Below the pieces are notes generated by a model that ran no database searches, was not told where the DNA came from, and saw only the letters and a program-made list of their open reading frames with translations. A DNA stretch of 64,000 bases from Panonychus citri (taxonomy: Eukaryota; Arthropoda; Arachnida; Trombidiformes; Tetranychidae): assembly GCF_014898815.1 (NCBI RefSeq), contig NW_026515406.1:62001-126000 (forward strand), in the 5' to 3' direction. Shown in pieces: positions 13,966-24,863 of this stretch. The translations under genes were made by a program, and so were the position numbers. The first letter of the stretch is position 1. Each line of letters begins with the position of its first letter.

Positions 13966-14963
13966 GAAAATGGGCTAATATTTAATAAAAGCAACATTCT
14001 GCTGATAAATCAGCCAGAATTTTTCATAACCAATCTATCTGAAGGTATTCATATAATCAGAAATCATCATGAAAAATGAACAAAGAAAAAAGTTGAGTGA
14101 AAAATCATTTCAACGGTTCATCGTTAACCATTTTAATTCTGGTTAAAAACTTTCTAATATTACATAAGTTTCATGTTCACATGGAAATCTGATCAACATG
14201 AATTAGCAAAGGAAAAATAGATTCACCAAAGTGAAAGAAAAATATTAATATAAATAAACAGAAAATGTAACCTTCCTTGTTTATCTGATTGCTATTCATT
14301 TTTATGGACAATTCAACTTGAAAACTGAATCATCATGAAAATTGTCATTCACCATAATGTCTTTCATATCTTTCTCCCTGTTGTATCATGAAATGAATAT
14401 TCTCATGATGGATCAACTTTTATTCCGATTGTGTGTTAATCTTATTAGCAACATGCATGATTATCACTTGAGTGTCCATCTTTTCAAAGACACACAAACT
14501 GACCAATTGATTTCTTGAAATCCTAATCAAATATAATCGTTAGGATTAATACTAAAGGTGAATCAATGATTATTTGAAAAAATCATTATCTTAATCTTGT
14601 TAATTGGTAACATGATTATCTTCAAGTCTGATTGCATATGATTATAAATAGACAAAATCCATAACTGATTCACCTTCTAATTAAATCATGTTAATTAATT
14701 AGATAAATGAATCAATAGATTTAAGAACTTACGTTGATTAGCAAACTAATCAATGATCAGTATAAGAAAACACCAGGACGATTAGTTGACGTTTTCTTAT
14801 CGAAATGCTTGTGTGATTATTTTGTTAATAAAACGAAACAATTAACTAATTGTTACACTATTTACAACGATCACTGCAAACCGTTAATTTGAACAATCAA
14901 TTCAAAATAGCCAATTAATTGATTAAGTTGAAATCGTTTTTTGCTTTGCAATTGATTAGCATC
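13966..14963. other. Upstream region of the transporter gene, no gene seen
   Basis: This is AT-rich sequence between the repeat and the transporter start. The hexamer aataaa at 13984-13989 may serve as the polyadenylation signal of the Expansion-like gene. No other open frame or RNA gene was recognised. Confidence 0.5.
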
Positions 14964-16901
14964 ATGTCAAAATCTGAAGGTGACACTTATCTTGACCACA
15001 ATGTGAAGCTCAAGAAACCAGCAATTTTTTACCGTTATTTTATCTTGTTCATGATTCTAATTACGATGATGGTTGTTTTTTCCGTTCGGTGCACAATTAA
15101 CGTTGCAATTATCGCAATGGTTGGTAAACCAGTAGAAAACAATGGCACAATCAATGCAACAATTAAGGATTCTAAGGTAAGTTAATGACAATAAGTTAAA
15201 AGCAAACAAATCAAATTGATTATTAAAAACTCATATTTCATGTTTTCTCATTAATCTAATTGTTCACGTTACAATTAAAGAAACACTTTGATTGGGATCA
15301 AAATGACCAGGGAATTGTATTGGGTGCATATTATTACACTTATGCAACTGTTCAAATATTTGCCGGACTTTTGACCGATAAATTCAATGTTGTCCATCTG
15401 ATGGCCGGTTCACAAGTCGTGGCCATTATTTGTACCATGTTAACACCTCTTGCAGCTAATATTTCAATGAGCTATTTGGTAGTAATAAGAATGATTTTAG
15501 GATTAGTTCATGGGATAACTTTTCCCTCTGTGTATAATTTAATTGAAAATTGGTTCCCACCAGCGGAGACGGGATTAGCTCAAGGGCTAATGGCGGGTGG
15601 CTGTGATTTTGGAACAGCTCTCATCTCCTTGTTCACCGCTTGGATAAGTCAACAGAACTTTTTGGGAGGTTGGCCAGCGGCTTTTTACCTTATTGGAATA
15701 GTTAATCTCATCTTTACAATTACCTGGATAATTACGGTCACTCGAAATCCATTTGAAAATAAATTCGTATCCGATTATGAGAAGCGATACTTGTCCCAAG
15801 TTCTTATTAAAAAACAGGTCAAAAAACGACAGGTAATTGATATTCTCTTTTACAACATGAACGAATTTTCTAACCTTGATTCTTACAATTATCTCTCACC
15901 TAATCCTTAACTCGTTAATCCACATTACTTGGTAACATATCAATCGATTGATTTGGATTTTTTTTCTTCTTCTTCTCAATGTCATTATTGTATCTCTTTT
16001 TTTTGTCTTTGTAATTTTGTAATCGTTGTGCTGATGATCAGAGATCAACGCCTTGGATTAAGCTTCTTACTTCAATACCCCTCTGGTCGGTTATCTTAAC
16101 CAAAGGTCTTATTGGATTAGCCTATGCAGTGATTAACAGTAAAATTCCAGTTTACCTTGACTCGGTTCTCGGCTATAAGCTTGAAAACAATGGGCTGATT
16201 AACTCATTTTTTTACTTGGCTGTGGGCACATCACAATTGGTTTGTGGTCCAGTTTCAAAATATATCATTACCAAAGGCTGGTTATCAGTAATGATCACCA
16301 GAAAACTATTTGAGAGTATTGGTCAGTTAAATCAGTTTTATCAATTTCGATATCAATCAATTCATTATTTTGACCTTCATCTTTTTTTTCCTATTACTTT
16401 ACAGCTCTCGCTGGGATTATTGCAAGTTTGATTTCGATCTGTTATCTTAAGAATACCGAATTAATTGTTTTCTGTTTGGTGTTGTCAATGTTTTTCTATG
16501 GATTCAATTTGGGTGGAGATGTGCCCATTGTACCTGAAATGGCCCCAGGGCTTGTTGGAACTGCGTTCGGTTTCTCAAATGTTTTGGCCTGTGCAGCGGG
16601 ATTTATCGCACCCGCTTTGATTGGTGCCATTCTTGGTGACGATGTAAGTCAATTTTTGAGAATACGATTGATTTAATCATTTAATCAACTAATTACATTT
16701 AATTCACAGGCTGGTTCACGAAGTAAATGGATTCTATCATTTCAAATTGTCGCTGGTTTACAACTCGTCGCACTAATATTGTTCAACTTATTTGCGACCA
16801 CTGAACCTCAACCTTGGGGAAAAGTTGAAGAGGACGATGAAGAATCAAGTCCAACTGATCAACCACCACCATTAAAATTGGTCGAAACAATTAGCACATA
16901 G
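14964..16901 (+). CDS. SLC17-type major facilitator transporter
   Basis: Exons 14964-15176, 15281-15832, 16042-16321, 16405-16643 and 16710-16901 join in frame to 491 residues, a normal length for the family. All introns are GT-AG. The first transmembrane helix ends in VRCTINVAIIAMVG, matching the R-x-x-x-N-V-A-I-x-A-M-V signature of the SLC17 anion transporter family (sialin, Na-phosphate and vesicular glutamate transporters). An N-glycosylation-rich loop (NGT, NAT) follows, then WDQNDQG-x-LGAYYY and GITFP, typical of helices 2 and 4. The usual W-x-PP-x-ER loop reads WFPPAETG (residues 162-169), with Thr where family members normally have Arg. About twelve hydrophobic segments are present. 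The substrate cannot be told; plasma-membrane or vesicle organic-anion transport is the family expectation. The whole gene lies between two 391-bp direct repeats. aataaa at 16963-16968 is a probable polyadenylation signal. Confidence 0.88.
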
Positions 16902-17465
16902 AATAATTAATCAATTTAACTTTTCTAATTAGCATTTTCAATACAAATTTTAAGATTAAACTAATAAAACAATTACAATTCAAATTGGAATATCAACCGG
17001 CCTCGTTAGCAGATCATCTTAATGAAAGTTATCAGATTGGTGATTTTTTCGTCTTCATTGATTAATAGGATTAAATCATCGAATGAGATAATTATGCTCT
17101 AAAACAAATATGATTAGTGTTGTTATCAGAACTATTAAACTTTGGCGCTTGAATTAATTAGATAATCTGAGTGATTAAAAATCAATAGATTAGTTCCTAA
17201 TTACAGTTGATAATAATCGTTAACTCTGAGTGCTGGTGATCTTTTCAATGTCAATCTTGTCAATAATGAAGATTTTCATTGAATGTTCACAATTTTTCAT
17301 GTTAAAAGTTATAATTTAGTCAATCAGAATCTCAGAATTCATGAGTAATTCCGGATGGTTATTGAATAACATGAGAAAAGTTTTGGCGAAAAATATTTAC
17401 ATGAACTTTTATCTTAACCATGAAGGATATAAATTATGAAATTCTCAATCGACATGAGACAAGAA
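16902..17465. other. 3' flank of the transporter gene
   Basis: This is AT-rich sequence with a polyadenylation hexamer at 16963-16968. No gene was recognised on either strand. In particular I see no missing FGF exon on the minus strand. Confidence 0.5.
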
Positions 17466-17856
17466 AATTTGATTAATCAAACAAATTAAGTCTAATGATT
17501 GATTTGAATTAATTATTTTCTCTCAATTCTTTTTCCCAATTCTAATTACAGAAACTAATACAATCACTAATCAAGCTAATAATTACTGGAAAGAGGATAT
17601 TATATCATCATCTTCATCATCAAGATCAAAAAATCAATCAAAATTATCAACTAAATTAATAGATAAATTTAAACTTTGGAAAAGTTAATCACAATTAAGG
17701 AAACTAACAACAACAACAACAACAACTACAACTTGTAATCAAATCTAAACTACAATTAAATGTAGCATATTAATTTTGAATAATTGATTGTAAATGCTAT
17801 TCAATCCTTTAGAAAATAGTATTAATCATCTTAATTGTGATTAAATGATGAAGGAG
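17466..17856 (+). pseudogene. 391-bp direct repeat, copy B (orphan terminal exon of the Expansion-like gene)
   Basis: This is a near-identical direct copy of 13575-13965. It includes the splice acceptor (ctaattacag), the complete last coding exon ending at TAA, and its 3' flank. It lacks the preceding exons, so on its own it is an exon fragment. It could still be used as an alternative last exon by long-range splicing across the transporter gene, giving the same protein. The near absence of differences argues for a recent duplication or ongoing gene conversion. Confidence 0.9.
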
Positions 17857-18451
17857 AAAAACGTTAATTGTTGTTAGTTAACAATCAACAGAGAAAAACA
17901 GAAAAAAAAACAAATTTCCTCTTTCAAGGTAACTTAATTTACCTTTTCTCTTTCATGGTAATGATAATATACCCAAACAAATATCATGGGAAGTTGATTG
18001 TTGATTAACAACATGAAATTATAATTATAATTGTAATCAATCAGTTTATTTTATGTTGTTTTGTTTAAGCTTAATAATCATGATGATTAGAGGATCAGCT
18101 CAGAAAAAGTAAATTGATTATAACGTTAATTTAGTTATTCCAATAATGAATATCCAAGGTAATAGATAATCAAGATATTCAAGTAAATAGTTAATAATAA
18201 AGAAGCATTTAAATTGTTTGATTGAGTTGAACAATTTAAAACAGCACAATTAGTTGATTTAAAAATAGTAAAATCATTTAATTTTAGTTCAAATGCTCAA
18301 AATATAATCAAAATCTCAAGGTAAATGATAATATTGTTGATGATCACATAGAGATTAGTGAATCAAGTTAATTGTTATTCTCATGATTAGTTGATTGGGC
18401 TTTGGATTTAAATTGTTAATAATCAATAATTAATAATTGTCCTTCTCTTAC
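17857..18451. other. Spacer downstream of the FGF-like exons
   Basis: This AT-rich sequence was searched by eye on the minus strand for the remaining FGF core exons; none was found. Reading through the splice donor at 18451 meets a stop at about 18416. Confidence 0.5.
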
Positions 18452-20227
18452 CTTTGCAACTATTTTGCCCTTCTTGTTGTAGCAGATAAACTTTCCGGTC
18501 ATTAAGCCTTTAAAATGGACCAACTGACCATGACCTTTAACACCTCGGATTCCTATTCCGGTTACATAAAATGCTGAGAATCAATTTAATATTGGATTAG
18601 TTAATTGTAGCCATTAATTGATTAGTAAATTTACTCACCATTGTCAATTAGATGTTGAGTTTTTGTTGCTCGTACAGTTTTACCTGATATGTGAATATGA
18701 TTTTTACTGCAACTTGATTGTAGGTAAATTTTTCTGGATCGATGAACTTTAATTGTGTGACATTTTGATTGTTGGGATTGATTTAATTGTTGTAGTTGTT
18801 GTTGTTGTTGGTGTTGTTGGTGTTGTTGTTGATTACGGTGTTTCTCATGTCGTCGTCTATGGTGATGTTGACTTGAAGGTGGGTCAAGTTGAGGTGAAAG
18901 TTGAGAGTTGATTGGTATTAATCCATTGGATGAATTGAGATACACTGAATTTGATATGTTTTGATCATAATTAATTGGTAATTGATTAGGTTTTACTAAT
19001 TGTGATGATGATATTGGTGGTGATGACAATTTATTAATTGTTGCTATTAAAGATAAGCTTGATGTTAACTCAATTTCATTATGATAACTATTTTGGTTTG
19101 ATGATATGTTTGATTTTTTGGGTCTAATTGTTGATTTTTGTTAATTGTTGTTGGATAATAACGGCACAATTTAGGTTTGTTTGTTGTTGAATTAATAATT
19201 AAATGTTGATTAGTTGAAGTTAATCGTTGTCTTGTATCAAAAACCATTGGATCTATTGGATTGTTTTCAACTTTTCGTTGGTTAATTAATTTACTTTGTA
19301 CCTTTAATTAAATCACAATAACAATTAACATCCACAAATTGAATAGGTACACAAATCACATACACACAGACACAATTAGTTGATTGTTAAATAACAATTA
19401 AATGTCAATGATGAGTGTTCATTATTAATAATATGGAAACAGAAAAAAAAAATTAAGATTAGTTATTATCCAATTAACATGTATTGTTAATCATTGATTA
19501 ATTGTTAGAGGAAATTTGATTAAATTGTTACGTGGGGGGTAAAAGTTATGTTAATTGTTGAAAGAAATAAAAAATGACAACCTTTTCAATTGTAATCGTC
19601 GTTGATGATAATTGTTTACCTTTTCTAACAATAAACTCAATCAACAGGTAAACATAAAGGTAAATTAAACTGTAAACAGTAAACATTGTTAATCTCATTG
19701 TTTTAAATTGCAATTAAAATGATGGAAAAAAAAATTAACTAACTAAAAGTTTCACATTCAACAAACTGTAACCAAATGACCACAACATCGTCAATGAATA
19801 TAAATAGCAAATGGTCAATGGATAAAGAGAGAGAGAGAGACAACTAATTAAATGAAAGTTAATTTGTGATGATAAATAATCACAATCTAATTGAAAGTAA
19901 CAATTTAAAAATGTATAACCATCAATGGGCTTGGCTTTAAGATAACAAGGTAAGGGAAACAAAATGATTGCGATAATTGTAACAACTAAGATGTTGATGA
20001 TGGTCAAGAAATGAAAAGTGATGAGGATGGAGAGAGAGAGAGAGAAGATGAAGGGAGAGGGGGAAATGGGGGGAAAGTATGTGTGTGATGGTCAGTTTAC
20101 TTACCAATTGACAGTATGAAAGGTAAATGATACAGAGGATGATAACAATTCGCTGTATAATTAACCTGGTTGGACATGAACGGAATGAGATGAAATCACT
20201 GGGATGATAAGAAATTGTCATTGACAT
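18452..20227 (-). CDS. FGF-family signalling protein, apparently incomplete
   Basis: Minus-strand exons are 20227-20105, 19301-18639 and 18573-18452. Exon 1 encodes an N-terminus with a hydrophobic stretch (RLIIQRIVIILCIIYLSYC) fit for a signal peptide and ends at a gtaagt donor. Exon 2 encodes a Gln/His/Asn-rich linker, then KIYLQSSCSKNHIHISGKTV, the first strands of an FGF beta-trefoil. Exon 3 continues with GIGIRGVKG and FICYNKKGKIVAK, matching the V-x-I-x-G ... Y-L-C-x-N-x-x-G-K-L-V-x-K block of FGF8/17/18-like ligands. Two things are odd. First, exon 2 is 663 nt, where 664 (or 661) is required, so the N-terminal and C-terminal frames do not meet. Second, the last half of the FGF core (the C-x-F ... 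Y-x-x-Y-x-S and W-Y strands) is absent. Either further exons lie outside the region I could recognise, or the gene is truncated. Confidence 0.65.
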
Positions 20228-21361
20228 GACTCAAGTTTTCACTTTTTTCCCTCTGATCGAGATCTTTGATCTTCCTCATCATTTTTATCATCTATTTTTT
20301 TTTCTCTTTCTTTTCTTTCTTTTTCGTGTTTTTCTTTCTTTTTTCTCTCTTTCTTTCCTTTTACTCTATCTTTCTTTCTTTCTGTATCTCTTACTATTCG
20401 CAAATATCCCTTATATTCAAAAATCTAACTTGATATTATATTTCGTCTTCCTTACCTTATATTATCTCTCACTTTCACCTTTTCTGTTGATGATGATGAT
20501 GATGATAATGATGATGATGGTGATGTAGATCGAGATGTTAATGATGAAGATGAACTTAGGCTTTCAAGGCCTAATACAATAAACTGACCACTTAAGGCCA
20601 CTTTAGTTGAGAGTAACCTTAACACTTTAGATAAGACCTTGTGTATATTTTGTTGGTCAATGATGATGATTATAAGATAATGATGATGATGATGATTGTG
20701 ATGATGAAAATCAAGATGAATGATATGTAATAATTGCTTTGTCCACATTCAATTGGTCACTTATTGGTCACAATGTTGTTTTTTGTTTGTTGATTATTCC
20801 TTATGATATGAGATTTTGTTTTGTTGTAACATGAAAAAAATTCAATTTCAAGTTACATTTTATCAATGGTCAGTATCAGGGGTTGGTCAATCTTTTTTTG
20901 TTACTTCTCTCCCTCTAATAGGTGACAGATGAAGATATTCAGAAACTGATGTGTGAGTATTGATGATGATGAAGATGAGGGTTGGGCAGTGACAATTTCA
21001 GCTCAGTAATGAGGAAAGAGTAAGATGAGTGTTGGTCAGTTGTAAGTAAAAAGGATACAATGTACACTGATAGAGGATAAGTGATAAACTGATTGATTGA
21101 GAAGCTAATTTAAGCTCATTTGGAAGAGAGAAACTTGTTCTCTCTCTTTCTTATCTTCTTCTCGTCTTCCTCTTTCTCTCTCTCTCTCTTATTTTCTGTC
21201 TTCTCCTTTCTCACTCTTACTGTTACTCTCTCTTTCTATTTTTCTTTTTCTCTTCACTTTCATTTATCCAATAATGATGAGAATGATGATGAAAAATATT
21301 ATTATCATCAATTAATAGTTATTATTGTTTTCTAATGATGATAATATTTATTTCTTTCTCC

Positions 21362-21392
<31 letters not shown>

Positions 21393-21895
21393 CTTTGCTT
21401 TCTCTCTATTTGAACATAAACAAGTAAAAAAAATACACAGACAATGGTGATGATGAAGATGATAAGATGAGGATTGATTAGGAAGATGATTACACAGGAT
21501 AAATGATGATTGTCTTCATAGTGTCGGTTCAACAGTCAGAAGGAAAATGAGACTGAATCTTTTTCATCCTCATCTTCAAGAGAGAGAGAGAGAGAGAAAC
21601 AAGAGGGAGATTGAGGAAAAGAAAGAGAGGGGAAAGAGGAATAAGGTAAGAGAAGAGAGAGAGAGAGAGGAAGATAAGTAAGACAGGTAAAGGCGGAGTT
21701 TCATGTTACTCTCATTTGTTGAGGTGAAAGGACAACGAAGGTGGAGTTATCTCTCGTCGGTGGGATGTTCTGTTTTCTTGTTACCTTGTCTGTGGGTGGG
21801 GAAGGTTAAGTTTACCTTTTTGTTCATTTACGTTTTTCGTTTTAAGTTTTTAATCTCAAGATGAGAATCGTAATCATGATTAACTGTTAATCAAT

Positions 21896-21931
<36 letters not shown>

Positions 21932-22827
21932 TAAGAATCTTCACTTTGATAGAGAAAATTTCATCATGATAATATGGGGAAGAAGAGGAGGTGATGATGA
22001 TGAATATGATGACTTTTGGTTTTCTTTTTCCAAAGTATTAGAGGAATTTTTTGTTCGAATCTTGTTTTTTATGAGAATTTTTTCCATGTTCATCTTATTA
22101 AGAAATTATCACTTATTAGATGAGAGAACTTTTGAATTCTTTGATCAATTACTTTAGATTCTGATTGAAATGAAAGATTAGTAACTAGAAAATTAGATGA
22201 AGATAATCAGTTGATTAAGAAAACGATCATGATAATCATCGTAAGTCAACTTGAACCTGAAAATGAGAAGAGAAATGAATTGGAATTGAAATTTTTCCTT
22301 CTTATTCTTTGATCTCACTTTCTTAGAATCTGAATCTTAATTTGTTTGTACCATGAAAATGATGCTTAAGATGAGAGAGAGAGAAAGAGAAAGAGAGAGT
22401 GACATGATAAATGCTGATGGTTCTATTGGATGACAGGGGAAGGGATAAAGTCACACTTATTGATGATGATAATCTTGAATAAACATTTGTTACTAAAGAG
22501 ATGAAGATGAAAAAAGTAAAGTGGATCATTGAAATGATGAAAGATTAAGAAGATCAAGAGAGAGAAAAAAAAGAGTGAAAACATTTTCTCTTTCACCTGA
22601 GTTTTAATTCAGATAATTTTCTTTTATCAACAAAACCGTAAGTCTCGATTGATCAATAATCGACTGGAAATGGTAAAGATGAAGGTAAATAGAAAAGTAA
22701 AAGGTTGAGATGTATCACTCGAAAGGGATGAAGAAGATGAAGAGAAAGAGAAGATGAGGATCACCGAAAGTGAGCAAAGAAAATAGTGTTAAAATGTCGA
22801 TGGAGAAATTGTAACAATAGAAAAAGA
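20228..22827. repeat. GA/CT- and GAT-rich low-complexity region
   Basis: About 2.6 kb is dominated by pyrimidine- or purine-rich strand-asymmetric sequence. It includes CT runs (for example 21898-21926), GA runs (21580-21597, 21650-21670) and GAT/ATG triplets. Open frames here translate to Ser/Phe/Leu/His or Arg/Glu homopolymer-like strings and are not credible genes. It lies upstream of the FGF-like gene and could contain its promoter, though no specific element stands out. Confidence 0.6.
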
Positions 22828-24406
22828 TGAAGTAGAAAGAGAAGAAAATATTGAAGTAGCTGTCGATCATCTTCCTTCCTCATCCTCATCCTCATCTTCT
22901 TCTTTACCAGTGGGGATTTTGTTTACCAATCTAAAGTTCACCGACCATCGGTAGCCCAGAAAATCACCACCACGATCACAATCACCGCCATCACAGTGAC
23001 TCCACCGCCAATATAACCAAATAATCACTAGTAAAAGTTGCAAGGTAAAAGGTAAACGGTCAGTAAGTCAGGTAAGTCATAGAAGAGACGAAGACGAAGA
23101 AGAGGAAAAAGAGGAAAAAAAGAAATTGACCTTTTCCCCTCTTCTTGAAATGACCACTAGTCTCATTTATCTGACCCATAAGATATTCATCTTGATTACC
23201 TGGTTGTTAATTGATCACCACAAGTAAATCAAATTTCAATTAACATTCAACAACTAATATTATCATCGTCCTATTGGTTAATATTTATTTACCAAAGGAA
23301 ACTCTTGTCATTACCTGTGGACTAGTGGTCAGTGGTCAGTTACTGTATACTCATAGTGTGGGTAAGTGTGAGTGTTTATCTGTCAATATGTTTGTATTTG
23401 TGTCAATCAAATGTTACCAACATTTCAAAACATTGAGACTTTGGTTATCCCAATACTTGAGTGTTCAACTAAATTCAATTTAAAATCATTGACAGAAAAT
23501 TAAATCAACCTGCTGATTTACTTGATTAACTTAATTAATTGTTTTCTTTTTTTGCTACTTTTTTACTTTTCGCAACTAATATTATAGCTTGAACCATAGA
23601 TCTGGTGGACATCAAGTGGTGGACACACAATCAATTAACCTACTACTGATTGACCTTTCAACTGACCATTAGATGCTCACCAGGAGATGTTATTTATTAA
23701 TTATTATCATTGTTGACAGTTTTAATTATCATCATCATCATCATCTCATATTGTACTTGGTTCATCATTCACCTTTAATTACTTTTTGTATCTCTCGACA
23801 ACAATTAACTTGAATGTGATTGTCTATTGATCAAAATGTTTCAAGGTTAAATTAAATACAAGTTGAGTAAACTGATTAATAAGGTTTTTCAATTGCATAG
23901 ACAAATCTGATTAACTTAATTGTTGATCAGATGATTGAATTGTTTTCAATACCTTTCTCCTTTTAGGGATAATCACCATAGAATTGAGTACAATCAAACC
24001 AAGTGATTGTTATCAAAGTTAATTGTCAATGTTTAGGTGATTATCAACAACAACAATTTATTAATAATATTAGTTGATTGACTGAATTTCTTGAATTCCA
24101 TTTATTGAAAGATAATTGCAATTAACTTTGGCAATAATGATAATTGTAAAACAATCCTCGAGTGTCCTCTTAGCACAATCAATTGATTTTAATCATTAAC
24201 CACAATTAACTGTTGAAGAAAGCAACGAAGGACCAAAATAATTAGAGACTGATAGATTTTAATTCACTTTTTTTATTTGTTTTTCAACAACAATTAAGTC
24301 ATAAAATAAATTATTAGTAAAACGGATTCATCATTACGTTTGTATTACAATCTGACCACTAGGTTTTTATATTAATAATTAATTACGATTTGATCTGATT
24401 TGTGGT

Positions 24407-24445
<39 letters not shown>

Positions 24446-24769
24446 CTCACAGTTTAAATTAGACCAATGGTCAGTTTTAACGGTCAAACAGTGAAATTTC
24501 AAAGGGAATGTTCAATAACTGGTCTCACACCACAACAACAACGACATTTGATACAATTTAAATATTATAACAATTTATTTAATGTTAACCATTGATTGAT
24601 TCAATTGATACAATTTAAAACATCATATTTATCATGTTTACTTAATCATAATCATCTTAAAGAGATTGACCACTATCATTATCATCTTCATCTTTTTTTC
24701 TCATCTACATCGTTGACCACCACTGATTATCATTCACATTTTCAATATAAATCGAGATCAAGATAATCT

Positions 24770-24863
<94 letters not shown>

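Noticed and set aside
18416..18451. Read-through of the last FGF donor to the stop at ~18416 as the true end of the protein
   Set aside because: The gtaaga donor is good and the FGF core would be half missing; possible as a truncated product but not the preferred model.
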